A stretch of 64,000 bases of DNA from Cryobacterium sp. Y50 (GTDB lineage: Bacteria > Actinomycetota > Actinomycetes > Actinomycetales > Microbacteriaceae). This document shows, piece after piece, positions 1 through 7,760 of this stretch. Location: contig NZ_PJJM01000105.1 of the NCBI RefSeq assembly GCF_002929805.1, forward strand, positions 1 through 64,000. The letters are read 5' to 3'. Numbering within the stretch: position 1 is the stretch's first letter; every line of letters begins with the position of its first letter. Position numbers and translations under genes: made by a program. The notes below the pieces were generated by a model that did no database searches, had not been told where the DNA came from, and saw nothing but the letters and a program-made list of their open reading frames with translations.

Positions 1-156
1 CTGAGACGACGCTATCCGAACAAACTAACCTGGCATGTCTGTCCTGAGACTATCTACGACGGTGTGTATCGCGGGCTGATCGTCGTGGCGACGCCGGCGA
101 GCCTGCGCACGGGACGCACGTACAGGCACCGTCGCGGGCGTGGCAGGTCCAAGTGA
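1..156 (+). pseudogene. IS30-family transposase fragment (C-terminal side of the HTH/core junction)
   Basis: Reading from base 1 gives 51 residues and a TGA stop. The stretch has the IS30 signature HVCPETIYDGVYRG followed by LRTGRTYRHRRGRGRSK, matching the region of IS30 transposases just before the DDE core. The gene enters from the left edge and stops where about 200 further residues would be expected, so only a remnant is present. It lies beside fragments of other insertion sequences. The family call rests on motif memory; the break point at about 156 is directly visible. Confidence 0.6.
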
Positions 157-222
157 GCTGCTGCGGATATCTCGGACAGTGGGCCCTCTTAAAATGAGGG
201 TTCACTGAAAGTAGAGATCAGC

Positions 223-345
223 ATGACCGCAGCGCGGAGAAAATTTACCCAGGAGTTCAAGGACGAGCTGTGTCGCGAGGTGATCAATACCTCGAAGCCG
301 ATCAAGGACGTCGCCACCGCGTATCGCGTCGGCCCCGAGACTCTC
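223..345 (+). pseudogene. IS3-family transposase OrfA, 5' fragment
   Basis: An ATG at 223 opens a typical IS3 OrfA N-terminus (MTAARRKFTQEFKDELCREV, then a helix-turn-helix containing IKDVATAYRVGPETL). Homology ends at about residue 41, where an intact OrfA would continue with a leucine zipper; OrfB is absent. The reading continues as non-homologous residues because the sequence switches to a different element in the opposite orientation. This is a truncated insertion sequence with no expected activity. Confidence 0.7.
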
Positions 346-352
346 TCCTTCG

Positions 353-550
353 TTATCGACAGAGCGCCGCGGTGCGCCGCGTTCCCGTGTCGGCGCGCGG
401 GGCAAGCGCCACGATGCCGCCGACCTGGCAGATCTGGTGCCAGCGTTGCAGCGTCCGCACACTGATCCCAGAATCCCGAACGAGAGACGCAAGAGGCACC
501 TGGTCCTCGACGTGAAGTCGACGAACCCGCCACCGCTCATCGCCGTCCAC
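353..550 (-). pseudogene. HTH N-terminal fragment of a Mu/Tn552-type integrase-transposase
   Basis: On the minus strand a GTG at 550 opens a peptide with DERWRVRRLHVEDQVPLASL and SGISVRTLQRWH, typical of the N-terminal helix-turn-helix of DDE integrases of the Mu/Tn552 kind. It ends at about 353 against the inverted IS3 fragment, so the catalytic core is missing. The neighbouring serine resolvase remnant lies directly upstream. Family assignment is from motif recognition only. Confidence 0.5.
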
Positions 551-589
551 GGCGGGCTACATCGCTGGCCCTCGCGGGCGGCGAGAACA

Positions 590-1110
590 TGTTGATGGCG
601 GTACAGAGTCGCACGGCTGCAGCCGACGAGGCGTGCGGCATCGGCGGCAGTACGTCCACGCTGTCGGGCGGCAGTGACGATCCCGAGCTTCTCGGCGATC
701 ACCGTCGAATCCACGGCTGGCCGGCCGAAGCGGGTGCCAGCAGTGCGTGCGGCGGCGATGCCAGCATTGACGCGTTCGACGATGAGTTCGCGCTCATACT
801 CCGCCAGTGTCGCGAGCATATTCAGCATCAGCCGACCGTTCGTCGTCCCGGGGTCGATCCCATCCGAAATAGAACGCACGAGCACACCACGCTCCCGCAG
901 TAGGTTCACCGTGTTAAGGACATCGATGAGAGACCGGCCGAGCCGGTCCACCCGGCACACAACAATAACGTCGCCCGGCTCGGCGTAACCAAGGAGCTTC
1001 TTCATCCCCGAGCGCTCACTGGCCGTCTTGCTCCCCGAGGTGATATCCGCAAACACGTCCCGCTTTTGCACCCCAGCGGTAACCAGCGCATGAAGCCTAA
1101 CCGCCGAAAT
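590..1110 (-). pseudogene. Tn3-type serine resolvase, N-terminally truncated
   Basis: The minus-strand reading contains AGVQKRDVFADITSGSK, PGDVIVVCRVDRLGRSL, DGIDPGTTNGRLMLNMLATLAEYERE and a C-terminal HTH (TAADAARLVGCSRATLYRH), the order found in Tn3/gamma-delta resolvases. The first ATG in this frame is at 1071, but homologous codons continue to about 1110 (ALVTAGVQK). The first roughly 35-40 residues, which carry the catalytic serine, are missing. After the HTH the frame reads into unrelated sequence, so the C-terminus is also displaced. The protein would be inactive. It is probably the recombination module of a decayed transposon that brought the adjacent efflux operon. Confidence 0.75.
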
Positions 1111-1212
1111 CCGCGAGCATCGTGATGGAGGATCCAGCCGCGTGACACGCCGCAGCGATGGCAGAAGTGGCCCCCTGCCTGAAAGCCGCTTTTATCTCGT
1201 CGCGTGGTGTAT

Positions 1213-1533
1213 TTAGAGAGTGGCGCCGATCTCGATGAGGAGAACGCCGCCACCGATAAGCGCGATGCCGACTCCCATGATGAGGGTGAGTGGTTCTTTG
1301 AAAAGGAACTTGCTGAGCACTACGGTGAGAGCAACGCCAGCCGCGACCCAGATGCCATACGCGACGCCGAGGGCCATACCCGTGGATAGAGTAAGCACGA
1401 GCATGCCGAACGCGATGAGGTAGCCGATCCCCACGCCGACGAACCAGTTCTTCTTACCGGTGGACGCCATACGTAGAGAGATAGTGCCGAACACTTCGAA
1501 GATGATCGCGCCGGCCAGGTATAGCCCACCCAT
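1213..1533 (-). CDS. small multidrug resistance (SMR) efflux protein, second subunit
   Basis: A 106-residue SMR-family inner-membrane transporter. It has four predicted transmembrane helices, the conserved membrane-embedded glutamate in helix 1 (AGAIIFEVFGTISLR, about residue 13), and the family motif GMALGVAYGIW followed by GVALTVVLSKFLFKEPLT. SMR proteins exchange protons for cationic drugs such as quaternary ammonium compounds, or export guanidinium. The start overlaps the stop of the upstream SMR gene by one base (TGATG), so the two are translationally coupled and probably form a heterodimer as in EbrAB. It is the third gene of an operon headed by a TetR regulator. Substrate cannot be read from sequence. 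Confidence 0.9.
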   Translation of the reverse strand: MGGLYLAGAIIFEVFGTISLRMASTGKKNWFVGVGIGYLIAFGMLVLTLSTGMALGVAYGIWVAAGVALTVVLSKFLFKEPLTLIMGVGIALIGGGVLLIEIGATL

Positions 1534-1877
1534 CAGACCACCTCGGTTTTCGTGTGTGCAGCTTGAGAACCGATTTCAACGCACAGCACTCCGCCGATTA
1601 CGAGCACAATGCCGATACTCATGAGGACGGTGAGCGGCTCACCGAACAAAAGCGTCGAAAAGATCGCGGTGAGCGCGACCCCGGATGCTCCCCAGATGCC
1701 ATAGGCAACACCAAGCGCCATGCCGGCTCGCAAGACGAAAGAGAGGGCAACGAACGATCCGAGGTAGCCGACCACTACAACGACGTACAACCCGGGCAAT
1801 TCCATCGCTCCCTTGAGCGACAGCGTGGCTGTCACTTCAAGGGCTATCGCCCCGGCGAGGAAAAGCCATTTGTTCAT
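1533..1877 (-). CDS. small multidrug resistance (SMR) efflux protein, first subunit
   Basis: A 114-residue SMR protein with four hydrophobic helices and the key helix 1 glutamate in AGAIALEVTATLSLK. The loop motif GMALGVAYGIWGASGVALTA is shared with the downstream partner. The C-terminal tail is about eight residues longer than in the partner, as often seen for one subunit of paired SMR systems. The ATG lies 2 bases after the tetR stop codon, so tetR, this gene and the next are one transcription unit. Paired, slightly diverged SMR genes usually act as an obligate heteromeric pump; that is inference here. Confidence 0.9.
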   Translation of the reverse strand: MNKWLFLAGAIALEVTATLSLKGAMELPGLYVVVVVGYLGSFVALSFVLRAGMALGVAYGIWGASGVALTAIFSTLLFGEPLTVLMSIGIVLVIGGVLCVEIGSQAAHTKTEVV

Positions 1878-1879
1878 GG

Positions 1880-2401
1880 TTATGCCTTTGATGAGATGAG
1901 GTGTTGGGCAACCGCGAGAATCGCGGCGCGTTCGGGTTCGGTAAAGTTCACGGTGCCGAGAGCCCGATCAAACCAAGCGCCGTCGGCTAACAGCCGGGCC
2001 GCACGGATGGACGCAAGCGCGACACGATCAGCCGTGATGCTCTCCCCAAACCACGGCGTGAGCCGTTCCACCCACAGCTCATTGAGCTTGCCCCGCAACC
2101 GGGCGTCAGCGAGCAGAGCGAGGTCACTCAGGTCCATCTCTGCAGTAAACGCGAAGTCGATATACGCGCGAAGACGAGCGCGACTGTCGCCGCCCTCGTC
2201 GACGCGGGAAGTGAGATCCAGCTCCCAACGATCCATCAGTCGCTCAACAACTGCGATCGTCAAAACCTCTTTCGTCGCGAAGTGGTGCACCACCCCCGGC
2301 TTCGTCAGTCCCGCGTGCCGGGCGACCGCATCAAGCGTAAGCAGCTCTCCCTGACGCAACGCGACGAGTGCTGCATCCAAAATTTCCGTCTTCGTGGCCA
2401 C
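1880..2401 (-). CDS. TetR-family transcriptional repressor of the SMR operon
   Basis: A 173-residue TetR-type regulator with a GTG start. The N-terminal HTH covers about residues 1-45 (KTEILDAALVAL, LTLDAVARHAGLTKPGVVHHFATKEVL), followed by a helical ligand-binding domain typical of TetR_C families. It is the first gene of the operon with the two SMR genes and reads away from a 20-bp palindrome that ends 9 bases before its start codon. The simplest model is autorepression relieved by a pump substrate. Direct sequence evidence is the HTH and the palindrome; the ligand is unknown. Confidence 0.9.
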   Translation of the reverse strand: MATKTEILDAALVALRQGELLTLDAVARHAGLTKPGVVHHFATKEVLTIAVVERLMDRWELDLTSRVDEGGDSRARLRAYIDFAFTAEMDLSDLALLADARLRGKLNELWVERLTPWFGESITADRVALASIRAARLLADGAWFDRALGTVNFTEPERAAILAVAQHLISSKA

Positions 2402-2409
2402 AAAAACAA

Positions 2410-2429
2410 CTTACCATACGGTTGGTAAG
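2410..2429. promoter_or_regulatory. palindromic TetR operator upstream of the tetR-SMR operon
   Basis: CTTACCA, six bases, then TGGTAAG gives a perfect 7-bp inverted repeat with centre TACGGT. It sits 9 bases upstream of the tetR start, where it would overlap the promoter or leader. Spacing and symmetry fit a dimeric TetR repressor. No second copy was noticed nearby. Confidence 0.75.
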
Positions 2430-2739
2430 GAACAATCTAGTCCTAACCCTCCCGCCGCAGCGATGAACTACCTCCCGGGTTGCGACCCCGCGAATCAATT
2501 GACGAAAGGGCAATAGCGGCAACGTCAAGCGCCGCAAAAACACCGCCCTCTAAAGTTGTGATATTTAATAAATATGACTTATGCCTAGTTGGGGTCCACC
2601 CTAATTAGGCGTCTCGCTCGGAGGCACCCCCGAGGGAGCGTTGAGTTGCAAGCCTGATCGCCTCCATCCATTAGGCATTCTCAACGTCCGTCCAGCCGAT
2701 CCAGAATTTCTCAACTTCACCCTCACTGGTTTCGCGAGA
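2430..2739. other. stretch with no recognised gene
   Basis: About 300 bases between the TetR operator and the first IS256 homology. It includes an AT-rich patch near 2555-2585, unusual in this GC-rich DNA. No reading frame here resembles a known protein. It may contain the outer end of one of the decayed insertion sequences. Confidence 0.4.
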
Positions 2740-3041
2740 GAGATAGCCCTTCATCGCCAGCGAATTCTTGCGCCTGAAGACGGCAGCGATACCGAGACGT
2801 TCTGGCCTAGCTTCCTTCGCTCGCTGAAGACCCGCGGCTTCGAGGGTATCTCGTTATCTCCGACGCGCACACCGGGCTGAAGAAGCCATTTCCCGTGTTC
2901 CAAGGCGCCAGCTGGCAACGCTGCCGAGTCCACCAAACGCGCAACATTCTCTCGATCGTGCGGTTTGCCAGCCCGGAGATGGTCGCCAGCGTCATCCGCA
3001 CTATCTGTGCCCAGCTCAACGAGAAGCGCGTCAAGGCCTAG
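2740..3041 (+). pseudogene. IS256-family transposase remnant, frameshifted
   Basis: The plus strand carries two pieces of an IS256 (Mutator-type) transposase in different frames. One frame gives ETFWPSFLRSLKTRGFEGIS. After a shift near 2850 another frame gives VISDAHTGLKK, then GASWQRCRVHQTRNILS and EMVASVIRTICAQ, ending in a stop near 3041. These match the central IS256 motifs around the second catalytic aspartate. Both flanks are missing. The gene is fragmentary and inactive. Confidence 0.75.
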
Positions 3042-3059
3042 TTTGCCGACGTCACCCGT

Positions 3060-3620
3060 ACACCCCGCGACGCCCGCGGTGATGGACGTGACAATCCCGA
3101 CGCCTACCGACTCCTGACCACGATCCGGGATCCGGGATCCTGGATCCTGGCGAGGCATCGGCCGAAGAACTCGCGACCGGGTACTCCCCACGGTGGGAAA
3201 TCGAGTCGGTGTTTGACGAGTTGAAAACCCACCATCGCGGCCCGCGCATGGTGATGCGATCCAAATCCCCCGACCTGGTCAAACAGGACATCTGGGGCCA
3301 CCAATGCTGCCACTATGCGATCTGCACCTTCATGGTCGAGGCTGCCCAGCACGCTCACCGAGACCCCGACCGAGTCTCTTTGTTGCCGCATTTCGGATCG
3401 CCCGCCGCCCAGTCCGTCAGGGCACCTTCCCCCTCCGCAGCCTGACCGCGCCACACGCCCAGGTCCGCTAGTACTCCGTTCAGCTCGCCTCAGGCGCGTT
3501 CGGCCGCATCGAAACGTCACGACTGCTCCGCGATTATTACCTCCCGCAACGGATGGAACGACTGCTTCGAACAACCCTTTCTTCGTGGAACATCGCTGAG
3601 GAACGTGTCGGCGACCTCTT
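3060..3620 (+). pseudogene. IS4-family transposase remnant, C-terminal half with frameshifts
   Basis: The stretch around 3095-3445 contains the IS4-type C-terminal motif with the catalytic glutamate (RWEIESVFDELKTHHRGPRM, then SKSPDLVKQDIWGHQCCHYA). The residues before and after this core are in other frames. A cluster of GGATCC/GGGATCC repeats at 3127-3150 marks a local duplication that breaks the frame. Downstream residues up to about 3620 still resemble the IS4 C-terminus across several shifts. It is a dead relic with no terminal repeats recognised. Confidence 0.7.
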
Positions 3621-3809
3621 CGCAACTTAAACCGCGATTTCACCCGCACGCCTGGCTGTGCGGTATGACGTTGCCTTGGATCTGCAGGGTTTGATCCGGC
3701 GCCATTCGGAGAGAACGCGGCCGAGTCCCGCGATCCTGTGATGTGTTGGCAGTTTCAGCTGGGACCATTGATCGCCGCGGCCTCCCGCACGGTGAAGTAG
3801 GATTTCTTC

Positions 3810-3848
3810 ATGAACTTCAACCGATCCGCTTGGTGGTGGCTGCGATAG
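3810..3848 (+). CDS. Trp leader peptide with three consecutive Trp codons
   Basis: ATG at 3810 starts a 12-codon peptide, MNFNRSAWWWLR, ending at TAG 3846-3848. An AGGA-type ribosome site lies 6-9 bases upstream. Three Trp codons in a row at 3831-3839 are the hallmark of a translation-sensing leader for tryptophan starvation. The peptide lies 90 bases before a tryptophanyl-tRNA synthetase reading frame, and the RNA between them folds into alternative hairpins. The function is inferred from Trp codon density and position. The auxiliary indolmycin-resistant TrpRS gene of Streptomyces coelicolor is known to be controlled this way. Confidence 0.85.
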   Translation: MNFNRSAWWWLR

Positions 3849-3894
3849 CAGCCGGTTGAAACATTTCTACGGGCTGCACGGCGGCCCGTAGAAA
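3838..3894 (+). promoter_or_regulatory. ribosome-mediated transcription attenuator (four-segment)
   Basis: Four pairing segments can be read. Segment 1 is GGCTGC 3838-3843, inside the Trp codons and just after. Segment 2 is GCAGCC 3848-3853. Segment 3 contains GGCTGC 3872-3877. Segment 4 is GCCCGTAGAAA 3884-3894. Segments 1:2 pair, 2:3 pair as antiterminator, and 3:4 pair as terminator. A ribosome stalled on the Trp codons would cover segment 1 and free segment 2 to hold segment 3, allowing read-through. Folding is by eye; the exact complementarity is seen in the sequence. Confidence 0.8.
3864..3894 (+). terminator. attenuator terminator hairpin
   Basis: TTTCTACGGGC at 3864-3874 and GCCCGTAGAAA at 3884-3894 form a perfect 11-bp stem with a 9-base loop. 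No U-tract follows, which is common in actinobacterial terminators. It lies between the Trp leader peptide and the trpS reading frame. Confidence 0.75.
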
Positions 3895-3937
3895 GTTCCG
3901 AGGACTTCGTGTAGCTCCTAATTCTCGGGAGAAACAA

Positions 3938-4978
<1,041 letters not shown>

Positions 4979-5429
4979 AGTCAACCGTCCTACGATTCGG
5001 CCGAGGTCGGAAGATGACAGTGCACTTAAATCCCAGGCGACCGTCACCCCAGCCACAGGGGGGGATGTGATGGGCCAGTTCGACCTTCGCCGACACCCCG
5101 CCCGCCGTTGAGTACCCGGGCCTCGACAATATAATTCTCTCCTCACGGTCGGGCCTCGTAGAGGCATGCACGCCGCAGTGGTGATCATGTCGGTCGTCCT
5201 CATCAGAATGAGCAAACGTCCGCCAGTCCGGGGTTGGGAAGTAGCGAAAAGACTTAGAGGACGATCAATTGACACCGAAATCACTAGCGTCCGAACTCAA
5301 CGTTGCATCCGGTTCCATCGTCGTAGTTCGAGACGCAGGTCGCTGGTCACTGCCATCACCCCAGCGCCGAAGGATAGCTCGTACATTACCAAGGCCTGTC
5401 CAAGCTCGTGCGCGACAAGATCGTGGCTC
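4979..5429. other. stretch with no recognised gene
   Basis: About 450 bases after the trpS relic. Frames are open in places, but none resembles a protein family with conviction. A short plus-strand stretch at about 5398-5425 reads SKLVRDKIVARDR, which recalls the start of MazG-like or phosphoribosyl-ATP pyrophosphatase-like proteins (KLVRDKIP), but the match is too short to call. Confidence 0.3.
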
Positions 5430-5824
5430 GAGACCGGCGGTGAACCCGAGCCCATCGGGATTCTCGTTCGCGATCGTGGTCAGCGAGACCGTGTCGTCTC
5501 TGGGCTCGCCGAATGCGGTGCTACGGTGCGCGCACTCGATTCCGACAAGGCCACAACCGGATATCCGCAGGCTCTCACGATGCACGATGCACGATGCACC
5601 GGGCAAAGGGGATGGAGTTCGCCCGGGTATTGCTCTTCGGCCTCGGAGACCAAACTCTGCCCAACATCAACTTACTGAAGCAACTCGCCGAGGCGGAATG
5701 CCCCGATGCTCTTCTTCGCGAGCGGTCATTGCTCTACGTTGCGGCAACGCGGGCCCGCGACGAGTTGGTCGTGTCGTGGAGTGGGGAGCCGTCGGCGCTG
5801 CTGTGCTCTGCGCCAGCCAGCTGA
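5430..5824 (+). pseudogene. UvrD/Rep-type DNA helicase, C-terminal remnant with repeat-caused frameshift
   Basis: In one frame (about 5430-5580) the sequence reads EPIGILVRDRGQRDRVVSGL and then RALDSDKATTGYPQALTM. In a second frame (about 5594-5824) it reads MHRAKGMEFARVLLFGLGD and then ERSLLYVAATRARDELVVSW. Together these are motifs V-VI of superfamily 1 helicases. The shift falls on three tandem copies of ACGATGC at 5577-5597; removing 14 bases restores the continuous family sequence LTMHRAKGMEF. The helicase and nuclease parts that should precede 5430 are absent. It is a truncated gene, and the repeat could in principle vary in length. Confidence 0.8.
5577..5597 (+). repeat. three tandem copies of a 7-bp unit (ACGATGC)
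   Basis: Three exact back-to-back copies of ACGATGC lie in the helicase remnant at the conserved TMHRAKG motif. A single copy gives the family reading frame; three copies add 14 bases and shift it. This is the signature of replication slippage. Confidence 0.9.
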
Positions 5825-5870
5825 GAGTTGCCGATCGCGCTGAATCCCTGACCAGGGATGGCCCTGACTC

Positions 5871-5943
5871 GCGGGAAAAACAGGTTGCGGTCATCTGCGT
5901 GGCGAAATTTTCCATCATTGGGTCGCTATGGTTCGAGGCATGA
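5871..5943 (+). repeat. leader repeat, copy A (about 74 % identical to 7004-7074)
   Basis: About 73 bases align with 7004-7074 with one single-base gap. The most conserved part is the 23-base block ending in GCATGAC (22 of 23 identical), which contains the start codon ATGGTTCGA in both copies. The likeness therefore covers the upstream leader and the first six codons (MVRGMT in this copy, MVRSMT in the other). The two copies flank the phosphoesterase gene. They may be a duplicated regulatory leader or the remains of a duplicated gene start. Confidence 0.75.
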
Positions 5944-6056
5944 CGCCTCAGGCAAAATCCCGCCGGGATGGCACGAGGTCTCTCAATGCTCTCGGCAACT
6001 TCAAAGGCCCCAGTATTGCCCCGCGCAACTCGCCCAGGACAGGACTCAACCAATGA
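5928..6056 (+). CDS. 42-residue micro-ORF coupled to the phosphoesterase
   Basis: ATG 5928 opens a short basic peptide beginning MVRGMTPQAKSRRDGTRSLN and stopping at TGA 6054-6056. The stop overlaps the ATG of the phosphoesterase at 6053 in the pattern ATGA, the classic arrangement for translational coupling. Its first six codons and its leader match the start of the gene at 7060. No family is recognised. It may be a real small regulator, a leader peptide, or the truncated 5' end of a paralogue of the 7060 gene fused upstream of the phosphoesterase. Confidence 0.45.
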   Translation: MVRGMTPQAKSRRDGTRSLNALGNFKGPSIAPRNSPRTGLNQ

Positions 6057-6841
6057 TGGACCGTTCACTCGACACGCTCGTCGGGTTTGCCGGCGACTGG
6101 CACGGCAATTCGAGTTGGGCCGCCATGACAATCCCTGCCCTTCGCCGGGCGGGGGTGCGCACACTCTTTCACGTCGGTGACTTTGGAATCTGGCCAGGCG
6201 ATGCTTCCTTCATCGACACCGTCGAATACTGGGCGAAAACTGCGGACGTGACGATCTGGGTGACTCCCGGAAACCACGAGGATTACGACCAGATCGACGA
6301 GTTGTTCACCACAAAACCGGATGCCCCAGCCCAACTCTCCGACCACATCTGGCTGCTGCCACGGGGCTACCGGTGGAGCCAATCCGGCCGGAGCTTCGTG
6401 TCGCTGGGCGGGGCCGCATCCATCGACTACCGCGACAGGACTCCCGGCAGGAGCTGGTGGATACAAGAGCAAATTCTTCCCTCTGACGTTGAGCGGACAA
6501 CCAGGGGTGGGCGCGCCGACATCCTGATCACGCATGAGGCTCCCCTTGAGGGCACCGAGGCCGTCGCAGGTATTCGTCGAACGAACCCTCAGGGGTGGCC
6601 AGCCGAGACCGTGGCCTACGCCCGTTCCGGTCAGGAACTTATCACCACTGCAGCCGAGGTGATCAAGCCGGCCCTCCATGTCCACGGGCATTGGCATGCC
6701 CCCGATGAGGTGCAGTTTCACGACGGGCGCCGCGTGTATTCCATGGGAATGGATTTCCAGGCCCACAACCTCGCCACACTCGATCTCAACGACATGCAAT
6801 GGAACTGGATCAGTGACCGCAAGCTTGGCCCTGTGAGATAG
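6053..6841 (+). CDS. calcineurin-like metallophosphoesterase
   Basis: A 262-residue protein with the full set of metal-binding blocks of the calcineurin-like superfamily: GDWHG (about residue 13), GDFG (about 43), GNHED (about 75), THEAP (about 160) and GHWH (about 209). It should be a soluble dinuclear-metal phosphoesterase. The substrate may be a phosphoprotein, nucleotide or nucleic acid end, and sequence does not decide. Two adjacent ATGs at 6053 and 6056 are both possible starts; the first overlaps the stop of the preceding micro-ORF. It sits alone among decayed mobile elements. Phosphoesterases of this kind occur in phage and defence islands, but no clear partner nuclease or ATPase is adjacent. 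Confidence 0.85.
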   Translation: MMDRSLDTLVGFAGDWHGNSSWAAMTIPALRRAGVRTLFHVGDFGIWPGDASFIDTVEYWAKTADVTIWVTPGNHEDYDQIDELFTTKPDAPAQLSDHIWLLPRGYRWSQSGRSFVSLGGAASIDYRDRTPGRSWWIQEQILPSDVERTTRGGRADILITHEAPLEGTEAVAGIRRTNPQGWPAETVAYARSGQELITTAAEVIKPALHVHGHWHAPDEVQFHDGRRVYSMGMDFQAHNLATLDLNDMQWNWISDRKLGPVR

Positions 6842-6950
6842 TCACTACGAGGCTCGTCAAGTTCACTCCGTTGGACGGCTGGACCCCGTTGAAAACAGCT
6901 GGCGTATCTTCGCCCAATCATCCAAATTGATCACCCTCCATAGAGGCTGG

Positions 6951-6987
6951 TGGCCCTGTTTTCAAGGCAGTACTGGCCCTATTTTCA
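6951..6987 (+). repeat. direct repeats of TGGCCCTNTTTTCA, probable IS21-type end remnant
   Basis: TGGCCCTGTTTTCA (6951-6964) and TGGCCCTATTTTCA (6974-6987) repeat with a 23-base period and are followed by GTCGGCGTCAACA. Multiple direct repeats of this style occur at the ends of IS21-family elements of actinobacteria. No istAB genes remain. The assignment is an inference from sequence style. Confidence 0.4.
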
Positions 6988-7003
6988 GTCGGCGTCAACA
7001 CCA

Positions 7004-7074
7004 GCGGAGAAACAGCATGCGAGCATCTTCGCGGCGAATTTTTCAACTGCGGAGTCGCTATGGTTCGAAGCATG
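7004..7074 (+). repeat. leader repeat, copy B
   Basis: Partner of the repeat at 5871-5943. Here the start codon at 7060 is preceded by GGAG with a 5-base spacing, a better ribosome site than in copy A. The block GTCGCTATGGTTCGAAGCAT lies over the start codon. Confidence 0.75.
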
Positions 7075-7503
7075 ACATCCATAGCGAAATTGACGCGGTC
7101 TGGCCACAGTCACACAAAGTCACCGGTACCCGAAACAGTCCTCGCGGCCCGAAATGCCCTCCCATTGGCCATGATCACGGGGATCACTGACGCTTTGAAC
7201 GCCGCTGGGGAAGTCGCGGGCCTGGCCCCCTTGACTTGGAAAATCATGTTCGAAGGAGACGTGCTTTTAGAGGGTACGCATGTCGGCGGCGTAACCCACC
7301 CCGACGGTCAACTCCTTTGCGAGAATTGGGGCAACTTCTTGGGCATCGATGAGTCCTCCGATTTGACCGGTGATGGCTGCCGGTATTGGTATGGAAACCT
7401 CGAAGACTGGACCATCTCTCTTTACTCCATTCACGATGCCGCTCTTTACTCGACGCATTACCCTGACGACCCGGCGGGCTTTCCGGTATCGAACTCAAAC
7501 TGA
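7060..7503 (+). CDS. hypothetical protein with duplicated leader
   Basis: A 147-residue protein with an ATG start and a GGAG ribosome site 5 bases upstream. I do not recognise its family. The first half is basic and carries several Ser/Thr. The second half is acidic and aromatic (CRYWYGNLEDWTISLYSIHD), with no signal peptide or membrane segment. The leader and first codons resemble those of the micro-ORF at 5928. Codon use looks ordinary for the region. It may be an immunity- or DUF-type protein; no function can be assigned. Confidence 0.55.
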   Translation: MVRSMTSIAKLTRSGHSHTKSPVPETVLAARNALPLAMITGITDALNAAGEVAGLAPLTWKIMFEGDVLLEGTHVGGVTHPDGQLLCENWGNFLGIDESSDLTGDGCRYWYGNLEDWTISLYSIHDAALYSTHYPDDPAGFPVSNSN

Positions 7504-7509
7504 CCTTTG

Positions 7510-7760
7510 CGAGCGGGCCGTCCGTTTGGCCGCGGCACGATACTAGGCGTCGCAGAACTGGACCCGTGCCTTGCGTCGAGCTTTTCGTGTTTCGCGGCAT
7601 TCGCCCCGTACGAGCCACAAACCGTTCAAGGAGTCGAGCCTGCTCGTTCCAGTTGTCAATCTTGCAAGAGGATGCCATTTTCCACTCCTCGGAGGGGGCC
7701 AGCTCTCGGACGCGCACCATGCGTCGAGTGTCGTGTCACGGCAGGCCACTGCCATGCCCA
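7510..7760 (-). pseudogene. fragment of a helicase-associated-domain protein, paralogue of 10597-11313
   Basis: On the minus strand RMVRVRELAPSEEWKM, KIDNWNEQARLLERFVARTG and RMPRNTKSST align with RMAGIREAYPSAMWAL, RIQTWNEQARTFERFVQSTG and RMPQRTAF of the intact gene at 10597-11313. The frame then fails. Only about one third of the protein remains. The homologous stretch lies within a 530-base interval that otherwise has no recognisable gene. Confidence 0.6.

Noticed and set aside
1920-2354. Long plus-strand open frame opposite the tetR gene
   Set aside because: It is the antisense shadow of tetR and SMR genes, with low-complexity Ser/Arg-rich translation and no ribosome site.
3755-3937. 60-codon minus-strand open frame across the Trp leader
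   Set aside because: It is antisense to the attenuator and has no coding signals. The plus-strand leader explains the sequence.
5398-5425. MazG or phosphoribosyl-ATP pyrophosphatase gene start (SKLVRDKIV)
   Set aside because: Only about ten residues match and no downstream domain follows in any frame.
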